Shown: piece after piece, positions 18,178 to 26,451 of the stretch
Position numbering within the stretch: position 1 is the first letter of the stretch
Layout: the number at the start of each line of letters is the position of its first letter
Origin: Lachnospira hominis (ex Liu et al. 2021)
GTDB taxonomy: Bacteria > Bacillota > Clostridia > Lachnospirales > Lachnospiraceae
Reading direction: 5' to 3'
Assembly: GCF_014287955.1 (NCBI RefSeq)
Contig: NZ_JACOPD010000006.1
Coordinates: 62,001-126,000, forward strand
Length of the DNA: 64,000 nt
The notes under the pieces: generated by a model
Seen by the model: only the letters and a program-made list of their open reading frames with translations
Database searches by the model: none
Told to the model about the DNA's origin: nothing
Program-made: the position numbers and the translations under genes

Positions 18178-20561
18178 TGGGGTTAAATATGGGGAATAGA
18201 TTATATGATTTAATGGATTGGCCTTCAATTGAAGGCGTTGTATATTCTGAATGCGATGAGCCGATGGAACTGCTTGGTGGACGTATATGTAAAGATGGAT
18301 TTCTTATACAGACATTTGCACCTGATGCAGTGGAGATGAATGTAAGAGTTGATGGAAGAAAGAAGCTTTATCCAATGGAAAAAATGGATGAGGCAGGTTT
18401 TTTTGCTGTACTGCTTCCCGGTAGAAAAAAATTTTCATATACATTTGTCAAAGAAGATATATATGGTAAAAAAACAGAATATAAAGATATATATTCATAT
18501 GGAAGACAGGAATGTATGCAGGCGTTGCTTAAAATTTCCCAAAATGGCAGGAGTGAATATAATATTAATAAATTTATGACAGGCAGTGCACAGGATGCAT
18601 ACAAATACATGGGAAGTCATGAAGCAGTTGTCGATGGAATCAGTGGAATGATTTTTGGAATATGGGCACCTGATGCCAGAAGAGTCAGTGTTATCGGGGC
18701 TTTTAACAAGTGGGACGGACGAGTGTTCCAGATGGAAAAGGATTATGATACAGGGATATTTTTCCTGTTTATACCAGATATGAAGCCCAAAACACCATAC
18801 TGTTATGAAATAAAGTTAAAAGACGGACAGGTTGTAAAAAAGGCAGACCCATATGCACAGTCCGCTTCTAATGACGTTATTTATGCATCACTGGCAGGAG
18901 TTAATCCTGAAGAGAAAAATTTCAAGTGGACTGATGCAGACTGGAAACAGGAAGATACGAAACATAAACCGCTTAGTATATGTGAGATTGACATTCTTGA
19001 TTTAAAAGATGATACAATTGAAGACAGAATTGAAGCACTGGGATTTAACTGTGTTGAGATAATGAATGTCTGTGCTGTAAGAAATGGCTCATCGGCTGAG
19101 ACAATAAATTTTTATGCTGTAAATTGTGAGGTTGGAGGCCTTAGGTTAAAGGCATTTATTGATAAGATGCATAAGAAAAATATCAGTGTTATCATAGACT
19201 GGAATGGTGCATTTATGAGTCAGGGTGAATATAGTCTTGTATATTTTGACGGAACGCACCTTTATGATACAGGAAAAGTCAATCTTGACAATCATCCGGA
19301 ATTAAATGTTGCTTCATTTGACTATTCAAAACCACAGGTAAGAAGTTTTCTGATGTCTAATATAAGATACTGGATTGAAGAGTATCATGTTGATGGATTG
19401 AAGTTTTCTGAGACTGCGTCTATGCTTTATCTTGATTATGGCAGAAAACCGGGAGAATGGATTCCGAATATTTATGGTGGAAAAGAAAATATTAATGCGG
19501 TTGAATTTATCCAGAATGTAAGAAAAATGGTTGATTCACTGCAAAAAAATACAATTCTTGCAGCCGAGGAATCAAGCGGATGGCAATTTGTTACAGGTGA
19601 TATTGCAGACGGAGGTCTGGGCTTTGATTATAAGTGGAATGATGGCTGGAAAAAAGAGCTTGTGCCATTTATAGAGATGGATCCACTATTTAGAAAAGGA
19701 ATATATGGCAGACTTACATACAGTATGTTATATCAGTACAGTGATGATTTTATTATAGGATTTTCAAGAAACGGATATGGCTGGAAAAAAGGAATTTTAA
19801 AAGATATAGTTCCGGTTAATGGTGAAGATGTGCTTAATCATGTAAAAACAGCACTTGGTTACATGTATTTCCATCCGGGGAAAAAGCTTATTAATATAAA
19901 AGAATGCAGCGGAGTCGAGAAATTTGTGGCACAGATGAATAATTTATACCGCAATACAAAAGCTCTTTATGAATGTGATGATAATCCGTCAGGTTTTGAA
20001 TGGGCTGATGATATATCCGCAGAAGAGACGGTTATTGCTGTGTTAAGGCGTGATGAATCAGGACAATCTGTTATCGGAGCTGTTAATTTTACGCCTGTTG
20101 AAAGGAAAGAATTCTGCATAGGCGTTGATGAAGCTGGAAAATATACAGATGTTTTGAATGATTCAGTTGTTTATGAGTCGTCTGAACACAATTGGAATTC
20201 AAAAGATGAGTCAGTATTTGTTGATTTAAAACCTCTTGGCATTTCACTTTATACTTATGAGCCATATACAGAAATAGAAAAAGAGCGTATTAAGATAGAA
20301 AAAGAAACAAAAGAAGCACTTATGCTTGCAAAAAAGGAAGCCGATGAAGCGAAGGCTGTAAAAGATGCTGCGATAGAGCGTGCAAAGCAGGCAAAAGAGG
20401 CTGAAATAATTGCACTTGCAGCGGCGAAAGAAGCCGAAAAAGCAGAAAAAGAAGCTGCAAAAAAAGCAGAAGAAGCAAGGATAGCATGCATTAAAATAGA
20501 TGAAAATGCTAAAAAGAAGCTTGCAGAACTAAAAAAAATGGAAGAAAAACAGGGTGAATAA
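18177..20561 (+). CDS. Degenerate glycogen-branching-enzyme-like protein (GH13 fold) with coiled-coil tail
   Basis: A 794-residue protein. An N-terminal GlgB-like beta domain (to about 110) and a CBM48-type domain (G-I-W-A-P-D-A-R-R-V, about 155-245) precede a GH13 barrel. Conserved GlgB segments are recognisable (V-I-I-D-W, F-D-G-T-H-L-Y, A-S-M-L-Y-L-D-Y), but key positions are changed. Ser411 stands where the nucleophilic aspartate is expected (L-K-F-S-E-T-A-S-M-L-Y instead of L-R-V-D-A-V-A-S-M). Region IV reads F-S-R-N-G (R531, N532) where His-Asp is expected. The acid/base Glu464 (A-A-E-E-S) remains. Branching activity is therefore unlikely. The last 95 residues are an Ala/Lys/Glu-rich coiled coil. 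An alternative start is 18189, with GGGG upstream. It is coupled to the esterase before it and abuts the MscS gene after it. Confidence 0.82.
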   Translation: MGLNMGNRLYDLMDWPSIEGVVYSECDEPMELLGGRICKDGFLIQTFAPDAVEMNVRVDGRKKLYPMEKMDEAGFFAVLLPGRKKFSYTFVKEDIYGKKTEYKDIYSYGRQECMQALLKISQNGRSEYNINKFMTGSAQDAYKYMGSHEAVVDGISGMIFGIWAPDARRVSVIGAFNKWDGRVFQMEKDYDTGIFFLFIPDMKPKTPYCYEIKLKDGQVVKKADPYAQSASNDVIYASLAGVNPEEKNFKWTDADWKQEDTKHKPLSICEIDILDLKDDTIEDRIEALGFNCVEIMNVCAVRNGSSAETINFYAVNCEVGGLRLKAFIDKMHKKNISVIIDWNGAFMSQGEYSLVYFDGTHLYDTGKVNLDNHPELNVASFDYSKPQVRSFLMSNIRYWIEEYHVDGLKFSETASMLYLDYGRKPGEWIPNIYGGKENINAVEFIQNVRKMVDSLQKNTILAAEESSGWQFVTGDIADGGLGFDYKWNDGWKKELVPFIEMDPLFRKGIYGRLTYSMLYQYSDDFIIGFSRNGYGWKKGILKDIVPVNGEDVLNHVKTALGYMYFHPGKKLINIKECSGVEKFVAQMNNLYRNTKALYECDDNPSGFEWADDISAEETVIAVLRRDESGQSVIGAVNFTPVERKEFCIGVDEAGKYTDVLNDSVVYESSEHNWNSKDESVFVDLKPLGISLYTYEPYTEIEKERIKIEKETKEALMLAKKEADEAKAVKDAAIERAKQAKEAEIIALAAAKEAEKAEKEAAKKAEEARIACIKIDENAKKKLAELKKMEEKQGE

Positions 20562-21458
20562 ATGATTAATTTTAATTGTTTTGCATTAAGTGCTGTTGAT
20601 GATTCGGTAGCAGAGACTACTCAAAAAGCACAGGCATTCTTTTCAAGAGACAATCTTACTGAGCTGTTTAACGAAGCTGTGAAATGGACTGCCGATAAGA
20701 TTTTCCAGATAATTCTTTCGTTGATTTTGTGGAAAGTCGGCAAACATGTAATGAAATGGCTGCTTAAAATATGTTCAAAGGCACTTGAGAGAGCAGGATT
20801 TGAGAATGGTGTGATAAAATTTATCAATTCTGTTTTAAGATTCGTCTGCTATGCTGTTATGGTTATGATGGTACTTGATATTCTGGGCTTCCAGACAGCT
20901 TCACTTATAGCTGTGTTCGGTTCAGCGGCACTTGCACTGAGTATGTCTCTTCAAGGAAGTCTTGCAAACTTTGCCGGAGGAATTCTTATTATGATATTTC
21001 ATCCGTTCAGGGTTGGAGATTACATAGTTTCAGGTGGCTGCGAGGGTACAGTGGTATCAATAGATATGCTGTATACAAAATTAAAGACAATTGATAACAG
21101 AGTTGTGATGATGCCAAATGGTGCATTATCAAATTCCAACATAGTAAATGTCGGTGTAGAAGGAATCAGGCGGCTTGATATGCAGATTGGCATAGGATAT
21201 GGAAGTGATGTTACAAAAGCAAAGAAACTTCTTAGAGAGATTCTTGAAAATTATCCTTCGATAGACAAAGAAAAAGAGATTAATGTAATAGTTAAATCGC
21301 TTGATGCAAGCTGTGTTACAATAGAGACACGTGCATGGGTCAGCCAGGACGCTTATTGGGACACAAGGTTTATATTGTTTGAAAGATTCAAACAGGTATT
21401 TGATGAAAACGGAATAGAAATTCCATTTAATCAGCTGGATGTTACTCTTAAACAGTAA
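20562..21458 (+). CDS. MscS family small-conductance mechanosensitive channel
   Basis: A 298-residue membrane channel that opens under membrane tension and releases solutes on hypo-osmotic shock. Residues about 45-120 contain the transmembrane helices. The pore-lining third helix is visible as the Gly/Ala-rich A-V-F-G-S-A-A-L-A-L-S-M-S-L-Q-G-S-L-A-N-F-A-G-G stretch, read here in parts. A beta domain follows, with H-P-F-R-V-G-D-Y-I and M-M-P-N-G-A-L-S. The length is normal. The ATG follows directly on the stop of the branching-enzyme-like gene, so the two proteins are probably produced together. Confidence 0.93.
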   Translation: MINFNCFALSAVDDSVAETTQKAQAFFSRDNLTELFNEAVKWTADKIFQIILSLILWKVGKHVMKWLLKICSKALERAGFENGVIKFINSVLRFVCYAVMVMMVLDILGFQTASLIAVFGSAALALSMSLQGSLANFAGGILIMIFHPFRVGDYIVSGGCEGTVVSIDMLYTKLKTIDNRVVMMPNGALSNSNIVNVGVEGIRRLDMQIGIGYGSDVTKAKKLLREILENYPSIDKEKEINVIVKSLDASCVTIETRAWVSQDAYWDTRFILFERFKQVFDENGIEIPFNQLDVTLKQ

Positions 21459-21465
21459 TGTCATA

Positions 21466-21510
21466 GATAGTAATATCTTAGATAGTAATATCTTGGATAG
21501 TAATATAACT
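21466..21510 (+). repeat. Three-copy 15-base tandem repeat
   Basis: GATAGTAATATCTTA (21466-21480), GATAGTAATATCTTG (21481-21495) and GATAGTAATATAACT (21496-21510) follow the mscS stop head to tail. The first two differ at one base and the third diverges at its end. No function is evident; replication slippage is the likely origin. Confidence 0.85.
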
Positions 21511-21530
21511 AAATAAAAGACAGATCACAT

Positions 21531-21578
21531 GACCGGTATCAGTATAAAAATTGCTGATACCGGTTCATTTTTTTTCAT
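21531..21578 (+). terminator. Rho-independent terminator after mscS
   Basis: ACCGGTATCAG (21532-21542) pairs perfectly with CTGATACCGGT (21554-21564). A short TCA is followed by a run of eight T. This is a strong terminator for the transcript ending at mscS. Confidence 0.92.
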
Positions 21579-21603
21579 ATTCTTTACTTACTTTTTACAT
21601 AAT

Positions 21604-21632
21604 TTGGTCACAAAATCTTTTTACAATTTAAT
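21604..21632 (+). promoter_or_regulatory. Possible promoter of the VTC-domain gene
   Basis: TTGGTC (21604-21609) and TTTAAT (21627-21632) are 17 bases apart, between a strong terminator and the next gene. Match quality is modest. Confidence 0.33.
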
Positions 21633-21667
21633 ACATAAAAGAAATCCAAACGAAAGGAGAGGAGAAT

Positions 21668-22477
21668 ATGGCGATTGAAGTCTTTAACAGATGCGAAAAA
21701 AAATATATGCTTGATAAAGAACAATATGAGGCGGTAATAAATAAAATGAGCAGCCATATGGAGGTGGATGCTTATAACAAAGATAATAAATTTTATATGA
21801 TAAGCAATATTTATTATGATACTCCGGATGACAGGCTTATACGTGCTTCGATAGAAAAACCGGCATATAAAGAAAAAATGCGTGTGAGAAGCTATGGGGT
21901 TCCTGGAATTGATGACAATGTTTTCGTTGAAATAAAGAAAAAATACAATGGAATTGTCAATAAAAGAAGAACAGGGATTAAGCTTGGTGATGCATATGAT
22001 TATCTTGATGGGAAAATTACTGCCGGAATGCTTGAGAAAAAGAATGAGAGAATCAACAGACAGGTTATAGGAGAGATTGATTACTTTAAACATTTTTATA
22101 ATTTGCAGCCTAAACTGTATCTTTCATATGAAAGAATGGCATATTTTGAAAAAAATGACGGTAGTTTCAGAGTTACATTTGATACTGATATTACAACAAG
22201 AAGGCATGATGTAAGGCTGGAACTTGGAAGCTATGGTAAAAAGATTATGCCTGAAAATATGTTCCTGATGGAAATAAAAATCAACAAAGCAGTTCCGATG
22301 TGGTTCACAAAGATATTGTCGGAATATGATATTTATCCTGTTTCATTTTCAAAATATGGAACGGAATACAAGCAGTATATTATGGAAAATTTAAAAAGAA
22401 AGGATGAATTTGTATGTTTGAATCAATTTTTACAGCAACAACAGACAATACAATCAGTATTGGCACATCAATGTTAG
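21668..22477 (+). CDS. VTC domain (polyphosphate-polymerase-type) protein
   Basis: A 269-residue protein of the VTC / CYTH-like tunnel fold. Visible family features are F-N-R-C-E-K-K-Y at the start (basic phosphate-binding strand), I-Y-Y-D-T-P-D-D, K-M-R-V-R-S-Y-G, E-I-K-K-K-Y-N-G with K-R-R-T-G following, L-S-Y-E-R, and the late L-M-E-I-K-I strand before K-Y-G-T-E-Y. Yeast VTC4 makes polyphosphate; the bacterial proteins next to DUF4956 are not well characterised. AGGAGAGGAG precedes the ATG. The 3' end overlaps the DUF4956 start by 64 bases, which implies close coupling. Confidence 0.85.
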   Translation: MAIEVFNRCEKKYMLDKEQYEAVINKMSSHMEVDAYNKDNKFYMISNIYYDTPDDRLIRASIEKPAYKEKMRVRSYGVPGIDDNVFVEIKKKYNGIVNKRRTGIKLGDAYDYLDGKITAGMLEKKNERINRQVIGEIDYFKHFYNLQPKLYLSYERMAYFEKNDGSFRVTFDTDITTRRHDVRLELGSYGKKIMPENMFLMEIKINKAVPMWFTKILSEYDIYPVSFSKYGTEYKQYIMENLKRKDEFVCLNQFLQQQQTIQSVLAHQC

Positions 22478-23103
22478 GAATAGGAACAGCAGTATTGCTG
22501 GGACTGATAATAGGTATTGCATATATGTTTATGTGCAGGAAAGAAAGATATAACAGGGATTTTATAATAGGACTTGTTATTCTTCCGGCAATAGTGGCAG
22601 CAGTTATCCTTCTGATAGGAAGCAATGTTGCAAGAGCATTTTCAATGGCAGGAGCATTTGCTCTTGTAAGATTCAGGAGTGTGCCGGGAAGTGCGAAAGA
22701 TATAGCAATAGTTTTCTTTGCTATGGCATCCGGGCTTGCGTGTGGGCTTGGATATGTTACATTTGCATGCGTATTTGTTGTGATAATGATAGTTATTCTG
22801 ATTCTGCTTACAGTATTTAATTTTGCCCAGCCGCATACAGATATAAAGCAGCTGAGGATTACAATTCCTGAATCGCTTAATTACAGCGATGTATTTGATG
22901 ATGTTATGAATAAATTTACTGAAAAAGCGGAACTTAGGAAAGTCAAGACAACAAATATGGGAACTATGTTTGAACTTTCATATAATGTTGTGGTTAAAGA
23001 TAGTGTTAATGAAAAAGAATTTATTGATAATCTGAGAATGAGAAATGGAAATCTGAATATAAGTCTTTCTGTAGCAGAAAATGACAATAATAATCTTAAT
23101 TAA
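22414..23103 (+). CDS. DUF4956 domain membrane protein
   Basis: A 229-residue protein with three or four membrane helices in the first 130 residues and a soluble C-terminal ferredoxin-like half (T-I-P-E-S-L-N-Y onward). The conserved A-F-A-L-V-R-F-R-S-V-P-G-S-A-K-D block between helices is the DUF4956 signature. AGAAAGGA lies 8 bases from the ATG, inside the VTC gene. VTC and DUF4956 genes usually travel together, often with a CotH-like kinase gene, which is absent here. A membrane partner for the VTC enzyme, for example for export or anchoring, is a reasonable inference. Confidence 0.83.
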   Translation: MFESIFTATTDNTISIGTSMLGIGTAVLLGLIIGIAYMFMCRKERYNRDFIIGLVILPAIVAAVILLIGSNVARAFSMAGAFALVRFRSVPGSAKDIAIVFFAMASGLACGLGYVTFACVFVVIMIVILILLTVFNFAQPHTDIKQLRITIPESLNYSDVFDDVMNKFTEKAELRKVKTTNMGTMFELSYNVVVKDSVNEKEFIDNLRMRNGNLNISLSVAENDNNNLN

Positions 23104-23111
23104 ATTCTGTG

Positions 23112-23144
23112 GCGTGGTGTGTGAGAAATACAGCACGCTTTTTA
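23112..23144 (+). terminator. Rho-independent terminator after DUF4956
   Basis: GCGTG (23112-23116) plus TGT pairs with ACA plus CACGC (23134-23138), with a single g/g mismatch, followed by a T-run (23139-23143). Confidence 0.75.
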
Positions 23145-23206
23145 ATATGGAATGGAAAAGTCCCCGCACAAACATGAGGTTTATAAAAAATTTATCTATA
23201 AAATAC

Positions 23207-23235
23207 TTGTCTTATATCAAAAATTAGTATATTAT
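23207..23235 (+). promoter_or_regulatory. Predicted sigma-A promoter of ireB-ruvX
   Basis: TTGTCT (23207-23212) and TATTAT (23230-23235) with an ideal 17-base spacer, 30 bases before the ireB start and after a terminator. Confidence 0.6.
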
Positions 23236-23265
23236 AGATACATATACGAAAGGGACGTGAGGAAT

Positions 23266-23523
23266 ATGATAGATAATAATACACAATTTTTTAAAGCACA
23301 ACCAGAAAAAACAATATCAGTAGAAGGAATCCTGGAGCAGGTTTATCTTGCTTTAAAGGAAAAAGGATATAATCCTGTTAATCAGATTGTGGGATATATT
23401 ATGTCAGGCGATCCAACATATATTACGAGCCATAATAATGCGAGAAGCCTTATTATGAAAGTTGAGAGAGACGAGCTTGTTGAAGAAGTAATAAGGTATT
23501 TTATTGCCGGAAAAGGTCTGTAG
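23266..23523 (+). CDS. IreB family regulatory phosphoprotein (UPF0297)
   Basis: A small protein of 85 residues beginning [10 protein letters not shown], as in the UPF0297/IreB family. In Enterococcus, IreB is a substrate of the PASTA kinase IreK and affects cephalosporin resistance. Here the segment [19 protein letters not shown] is diagnostic. The start at 23266 has GTGAGGA upstream and matches the family start; the longer in-frame extension reaches back over the promoter. It heads the conserved ireB-ruvX-DUF1292 cluster. Confidence 0.92.
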   Translation: MIDNNTQFFKAQPEKTISVEGILEQVYLALKEKGYNPVNQIVGYIMSGDPTYITSHNNARSLIMKVERDELVEEVIRYFIAGKGL

Positions 23524-23524
23524 G

Positions 23525-23965
23525 ATGAGAATTATCGGATTAGATTATGGAACAAAGACTGTTGGAGTTGCAGTGAGTGATGCACTCGGACTTACAGCAC
23601 AGGGCGTTGAGACTATTACACGTAAGGAAGAGAATAAGTTAAGACAGACACTTGCAAGAATTGAAGCAATTATAGAAGAGTATGAAGTTACAAAGATAGT
23701 CGTCGGTCTTCCGAAGAATATGAATAATACACTTGGAGAGAGAGCAGAGGCCTGTAAGGATTTTGCAGATAAACTTGAAAGAAGAACAGGTATTCCTGTA
23801 GTTATGTGGGATGAGAGATTAAGTACCGTTTCGGCAGAACATGTTCTTATTGAAAGTGGTGTCAGAAGAGAGAACAGAAAAGCTGTAATAGATAAAATAG
23901 CTGCATGTGTTATTTTGCAGAGCTATCTTGATTATATTGCCAATAATAATGCAGGGGAACAGTAA
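23525..23965 (+). CDS. ruvX: Putative pre-16S rRNA nuclease / Holliday-junction resolvase-like YqgF
   Basis: A 146-residue RNase H-like protein. The start [19 protein letters not shown] contains the first catalytic aspartate. [11 protein letters not shown] and the W-D-E-R-L-S-T block near residue 100 complete the YqgF signature. The family trims the 5' end of 16S rRNA in E. coli; resolvase activity is disputed. The ATG at 23525 is 1 base after the ireB stop, and AAAAGG is upstream. Confidence 0.93.
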   Translation: MRIIGLDYGTKTVGVAVSDALGLTAQGVETITRKEENKLRQTLARIEAIIEEYEVTKIVVGLPKNMNNTLGERAEACKDFADKLERRTGIPVVMWDERLSTVSAEHVLIESGVRRENRKAVIDKIAACVILQSYLDYIANNNAGEQ

Positions 23966-24012
23966 TAGCAGATTCAGACAGAGATTGTTAATAATAAGAA
24001 GAGGGATTTTAA

Positions 24013-24276
24013 ATGGAAAAGATTAATTTTGTGACAGATGATAATGAAGAAGTGGAATTCTATATCATTGAAGAGACAAGAGTCAATGGATATAATTATA
24101 TTTTAGTTACAGATTCACAGGATGAGGATGACGAGGAAGCAGAGGCATACATTTTAAAAGATGTTTCTGACAGTGCTGATCCTGAGGCAGCATATGAATT
24201 TGTGGAAGATGATGAAGAACTTGAGGGAGTGAGCAAAATATTTGCTGAGCTTCTTGAAGATATAGATATTGAATAA
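24013..24276 (+). CDS. DUF1292 family acidic protein (UPF0473)
   Basis: An 87-residue, strongly acidic protein with the DUF1292 pattern: F-V-T-D-D-N-E-E-V-E-F near the start, then N-Y-I-L-V-T-D and a run of Asp and Glu in the middle. The family lies next to ireB and ruvX across Firmicutes; its molecular role is unknown. A GAGGG site precedes the ATG. Confidence 0.9.
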   Translation: MEKINFVTDDNEEVEFYIIEETRVNGYNYILVTDSQDEDDEEAEAYILKDVSDSADPEAAYEFVEDDEELEGVSKIFAELLEDIDIE

Positions 24277-24285
24277 AACAGCGTG

Positions 24286-24359
24286 TTAACAGCATGCTGT
24301 TAATTAATATGTGAAGAAATTTAGTTTTAGCTGCATATCCGAAATATGCAGCATGGAGG
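24286..24359 (+). promoter_or_regulatory. Structured leader of the RNase J gene
   Basis: An 18-base perfect palindrome built on TTAACAGCA / TGCTGTTAA occupies 24286-24303. A second hairpin, GCTGCATAT (24330-24338) and ATATGCAGC (24344-24352), has 9 perfect pairs and a 5-base loop, and ends 2 bases before the GGAGG (24355-24359). No T-run follows, so it is not a terminator. The position suggests 5'-end protection or feedback control of the nuclease, by analogy with other autoregulated RNases; this is inference. Confidence 0.55.
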
Positions 24360-24366
24360 TTATGGA

Positions 24367-26037
24367 ATGAAAAAAGTTAATATTGGTTCTGTCAAGATTA
24401 TTCCGCTTGGTGGTCTTGAACAGATTGGAATGAATATTACTGCCATCCAGTATGATGACAGTATTATTGTTGTGGACTGCGGTCTGTCATTTCCGGAAGA
24501 AGAGATGTTAGGTATTGACCTTGTTATACCTGATGTGACATTTCTAAAGCAGAATCTTGACAAAGTTAAAGGTTTTGTTATTACTCACGGACATGAAGAT
24601 CATATTGGTGCTATACCATATGTCCTCAAAGATGTTAATGTGCCTATTTATGCAACAAAGCTTACTATGGGACTTATTGAGTCAAAACTCAAAGAACACA
24701 GTATGTTAAGAAGCGTTAAAAGAAAAGTTGTCAAGTATGGACAGTCAATAACACTTGGTGATTTCAGGGTTGAATTTATCCGTACAAACCACAGTATTGC
24801 AGATGCTGCTGCACTTGCTATATTTTCACCGGCAGGAACAATTATTCATACAGGCGACTTTAAAGTTGATTATACTCCTGTTTACGGAGATCCTATTGAT
24901 TTACAAAGGCTTGGTGAACTCGGAAAGAAGGGCGTGCTTGCACTTATGTGTGACAGTACCAATGCTCTACGTCCGGGATTTACAATGTCTGAACGCACTG
25001 TAGGAGCAACATTTGATAAGATTTTTAATGATAATAAAAACAGCCGTCTTATAATTGCAACATTTGCGTCAAATGTAGACAGAGTGCAGCAGATTATCAA
25101 TTCAGCTGTTGCATATGGAAGAAAGGTATGTGTTGAAGGCCGAAGCATGGTTAATATAATTGAGGTTGCTGAAAATCTTGATTATTTAAAGATTCCGGAA
25201 GGAACACTTATTGATACTGAGGAAATGAAAAATTATCCGCCTGAGCAGATTGTGCTTATTACAACAGGAAGTCAGGGAGAATCTATGGCAGCTCTTTCAA
25301 GAATGGCGGCTTCACTTCACAGGAAAGTATCTATCCAGCCGGGTGACTGTGTTGTATTTTCTTCAACACCGATTCCGGGAAATGAAAAATCAGTTGCAAA
25401 AGTAATTAATGAGCTTGGAATGAAAGGGGCTAAGGTTATTTTCCAGGATACACATGTTTCTGGTCATGCCTGTCAGGAAGAAATCAAGCTTATTTATTCC
25501 CTTGTAAAACCAAAATATGCAATTCCTGTTCATGGCGAGTACAGACATCTTTGTGCACAAAGAGATGTAGTTATGGCTCTTGGTTATGATAAAGACCATG
25601 TATTTATTGCAAAATCAGGTGATGTTATTGAATTGAGTGACGACCACGGTGAAATTGTGGGACAGGTTCCAACAGGAGCAATTCTTGTCGATGGACTTGG
25701 AGTTGGTGATGTAGGTAATATTGTTTTAAGAGACAGACAGAATCTTGCAGAAAATGGTATTATTATAGTTGTGCTTACACTTGAAAAATATACAGGAAAT
25801 CTCGTTGCAGGTCCTGATATTGTAACTCGTGGATTTGTATATGTCAGGGAGGCAGAAGAACTTCTTGATGAGGCAAAAGCTGTTGTTGAAGATTCAGTCC
25901 AGGGATGCCTTGATAAACATATATCTGACTGGAGTAAGATTAAAAATATAATTAAGGATGACCTTAGTGAGTACCTTTGGAAGAAGATGAAGAGAAATCC
26001 AGTTATTCTTCCAATTATAATGGAAGCACAGATGTAA
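24367..26037 (+). CDS. rnj: Ribonuclease J
   Basis: A metallo-beta-lactamase/beta-CASP ribonuclease with 5'-3' exonuclease and endonuclease activity, central to RNA decay in Firmicutes. The 556 residues show the metal site T-H-G-H-E-D-H-I-G (H74 onward), a later H-T-G-D-F-K, C-D-S-T-N-A, the beta-CASP G-S-Q-G-E and H-V-S-G-H-A blocks, and a C-terminal dimerisation region. The start at 24367 is 7 bases after GGAGG; an earlier in-frame codon at 24346 lies inside the hairpin. It follows the ireB cluster. Confidence 0.95.
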   Translation: MKKVNIGSVKIIPLGGLEQIGMNITAIQYDDSIIVVDCGLSFPEEEMLGIDLVIPDVTFLKQNLDKVKGFVITHGHEDHIGAIPYVLKDVNVPIYATKLTMGLIESKLKEHSMLRSVKRKVVKYGQSITLGDFRVEFIRTNHSIADAAALAIFSPAGTIIHTGDFKVDYTPVYGDPIDLQRLGELGKKGVLALMCDSTNALRPGFTMSERTVGATFDKIFNDNKNSRLIIATFASNVDRVQQIINSAVAYGRKVCVEGRSMVNIIEVAENLDYLKIPEGTLIDTEEMKNYPPEQIVLITTGSQGESMAALSRMAASLHRKVSIQPGDCVVFSSTPIPGNEKSVAKVINELGMKGAKVIFQDTHVSGHACQEEIKLIYSLVKPKYAIPVHGEYRHLCAQRDVVMALGYDKDHVFIAKSGDVIELSDDHGEIVGQVPTGAILVDGLGVGDVGNIVLRDRQNLAENGIIIVVLTLEKYTGNLVAGPDIVTRGFVYVREAEELLDEAKAVVEDSVQGCLDKHISDWSKIKNIIKDDLSEYLWKKMKRNPVILPIIMEAQM

Positions 26038-26063
26038 TTGTTTGTTGATTATAGGAGAGGTTT

Positions 26064-26405
26064 ATGAGCAGAGTAGAGGAACTTACAAAGGAGCTGACAG
26101 AGGCAATAACAGACTCATGTGAGTATAAGAGGTTCAAAGAATTTGAATCTGAAGTTATGAAAAGACCTGATTTAAAAAGGGCATTGGATGATTTCAGAAG
26201 AGAAAATTTCAGAATGCAATATTCTGAAGATACAGGTGATGTCCTGTCAGCAACACAGGAATTAGAGGGACATTTTGCAGATATAAGAAAACAGCCGGAG
26301 GTTGAAGGGTATCTTGCAGCTGAGATGGAATTATGCAGAATGGTTCAGGAAATCTGTATGTCAATTGTTGAAGCAGTTGACTTTAATATGGATTTCCTGC
26401 AATAA
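26064..26405 (+). CDS. YlbF family regulator
   Basis: A 113-residue all-helical protein of the YlbF/YmcA family. In Bacillus these proteins form a complex that adjusts RNase Y and RNA processing, and affect competence and biofilm. Residues about 10-105 carry the family's charged helices with a F-R-R-E-N-F-R-M-Q core. Placement 26 bases after RNase J agrees with an RNA-decay role. TAGGAGAGG precedes the ATG. Confidence 0.82.
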   Translation: MSRVEELTKELTEAITDSCEYKRFKEFESEVMKRPDLKRALDDFRRENFRMQYSEDTGDVLSATQELEGHFADIRKQPEVEGYLAAEMELCRMVQEICMSIVEAVDFNMDFLQ

Positions 26406-26451
26406 TAAGGCAGAATAAAAATGTATAGACCATGCAGGATTGGAGAATCAG

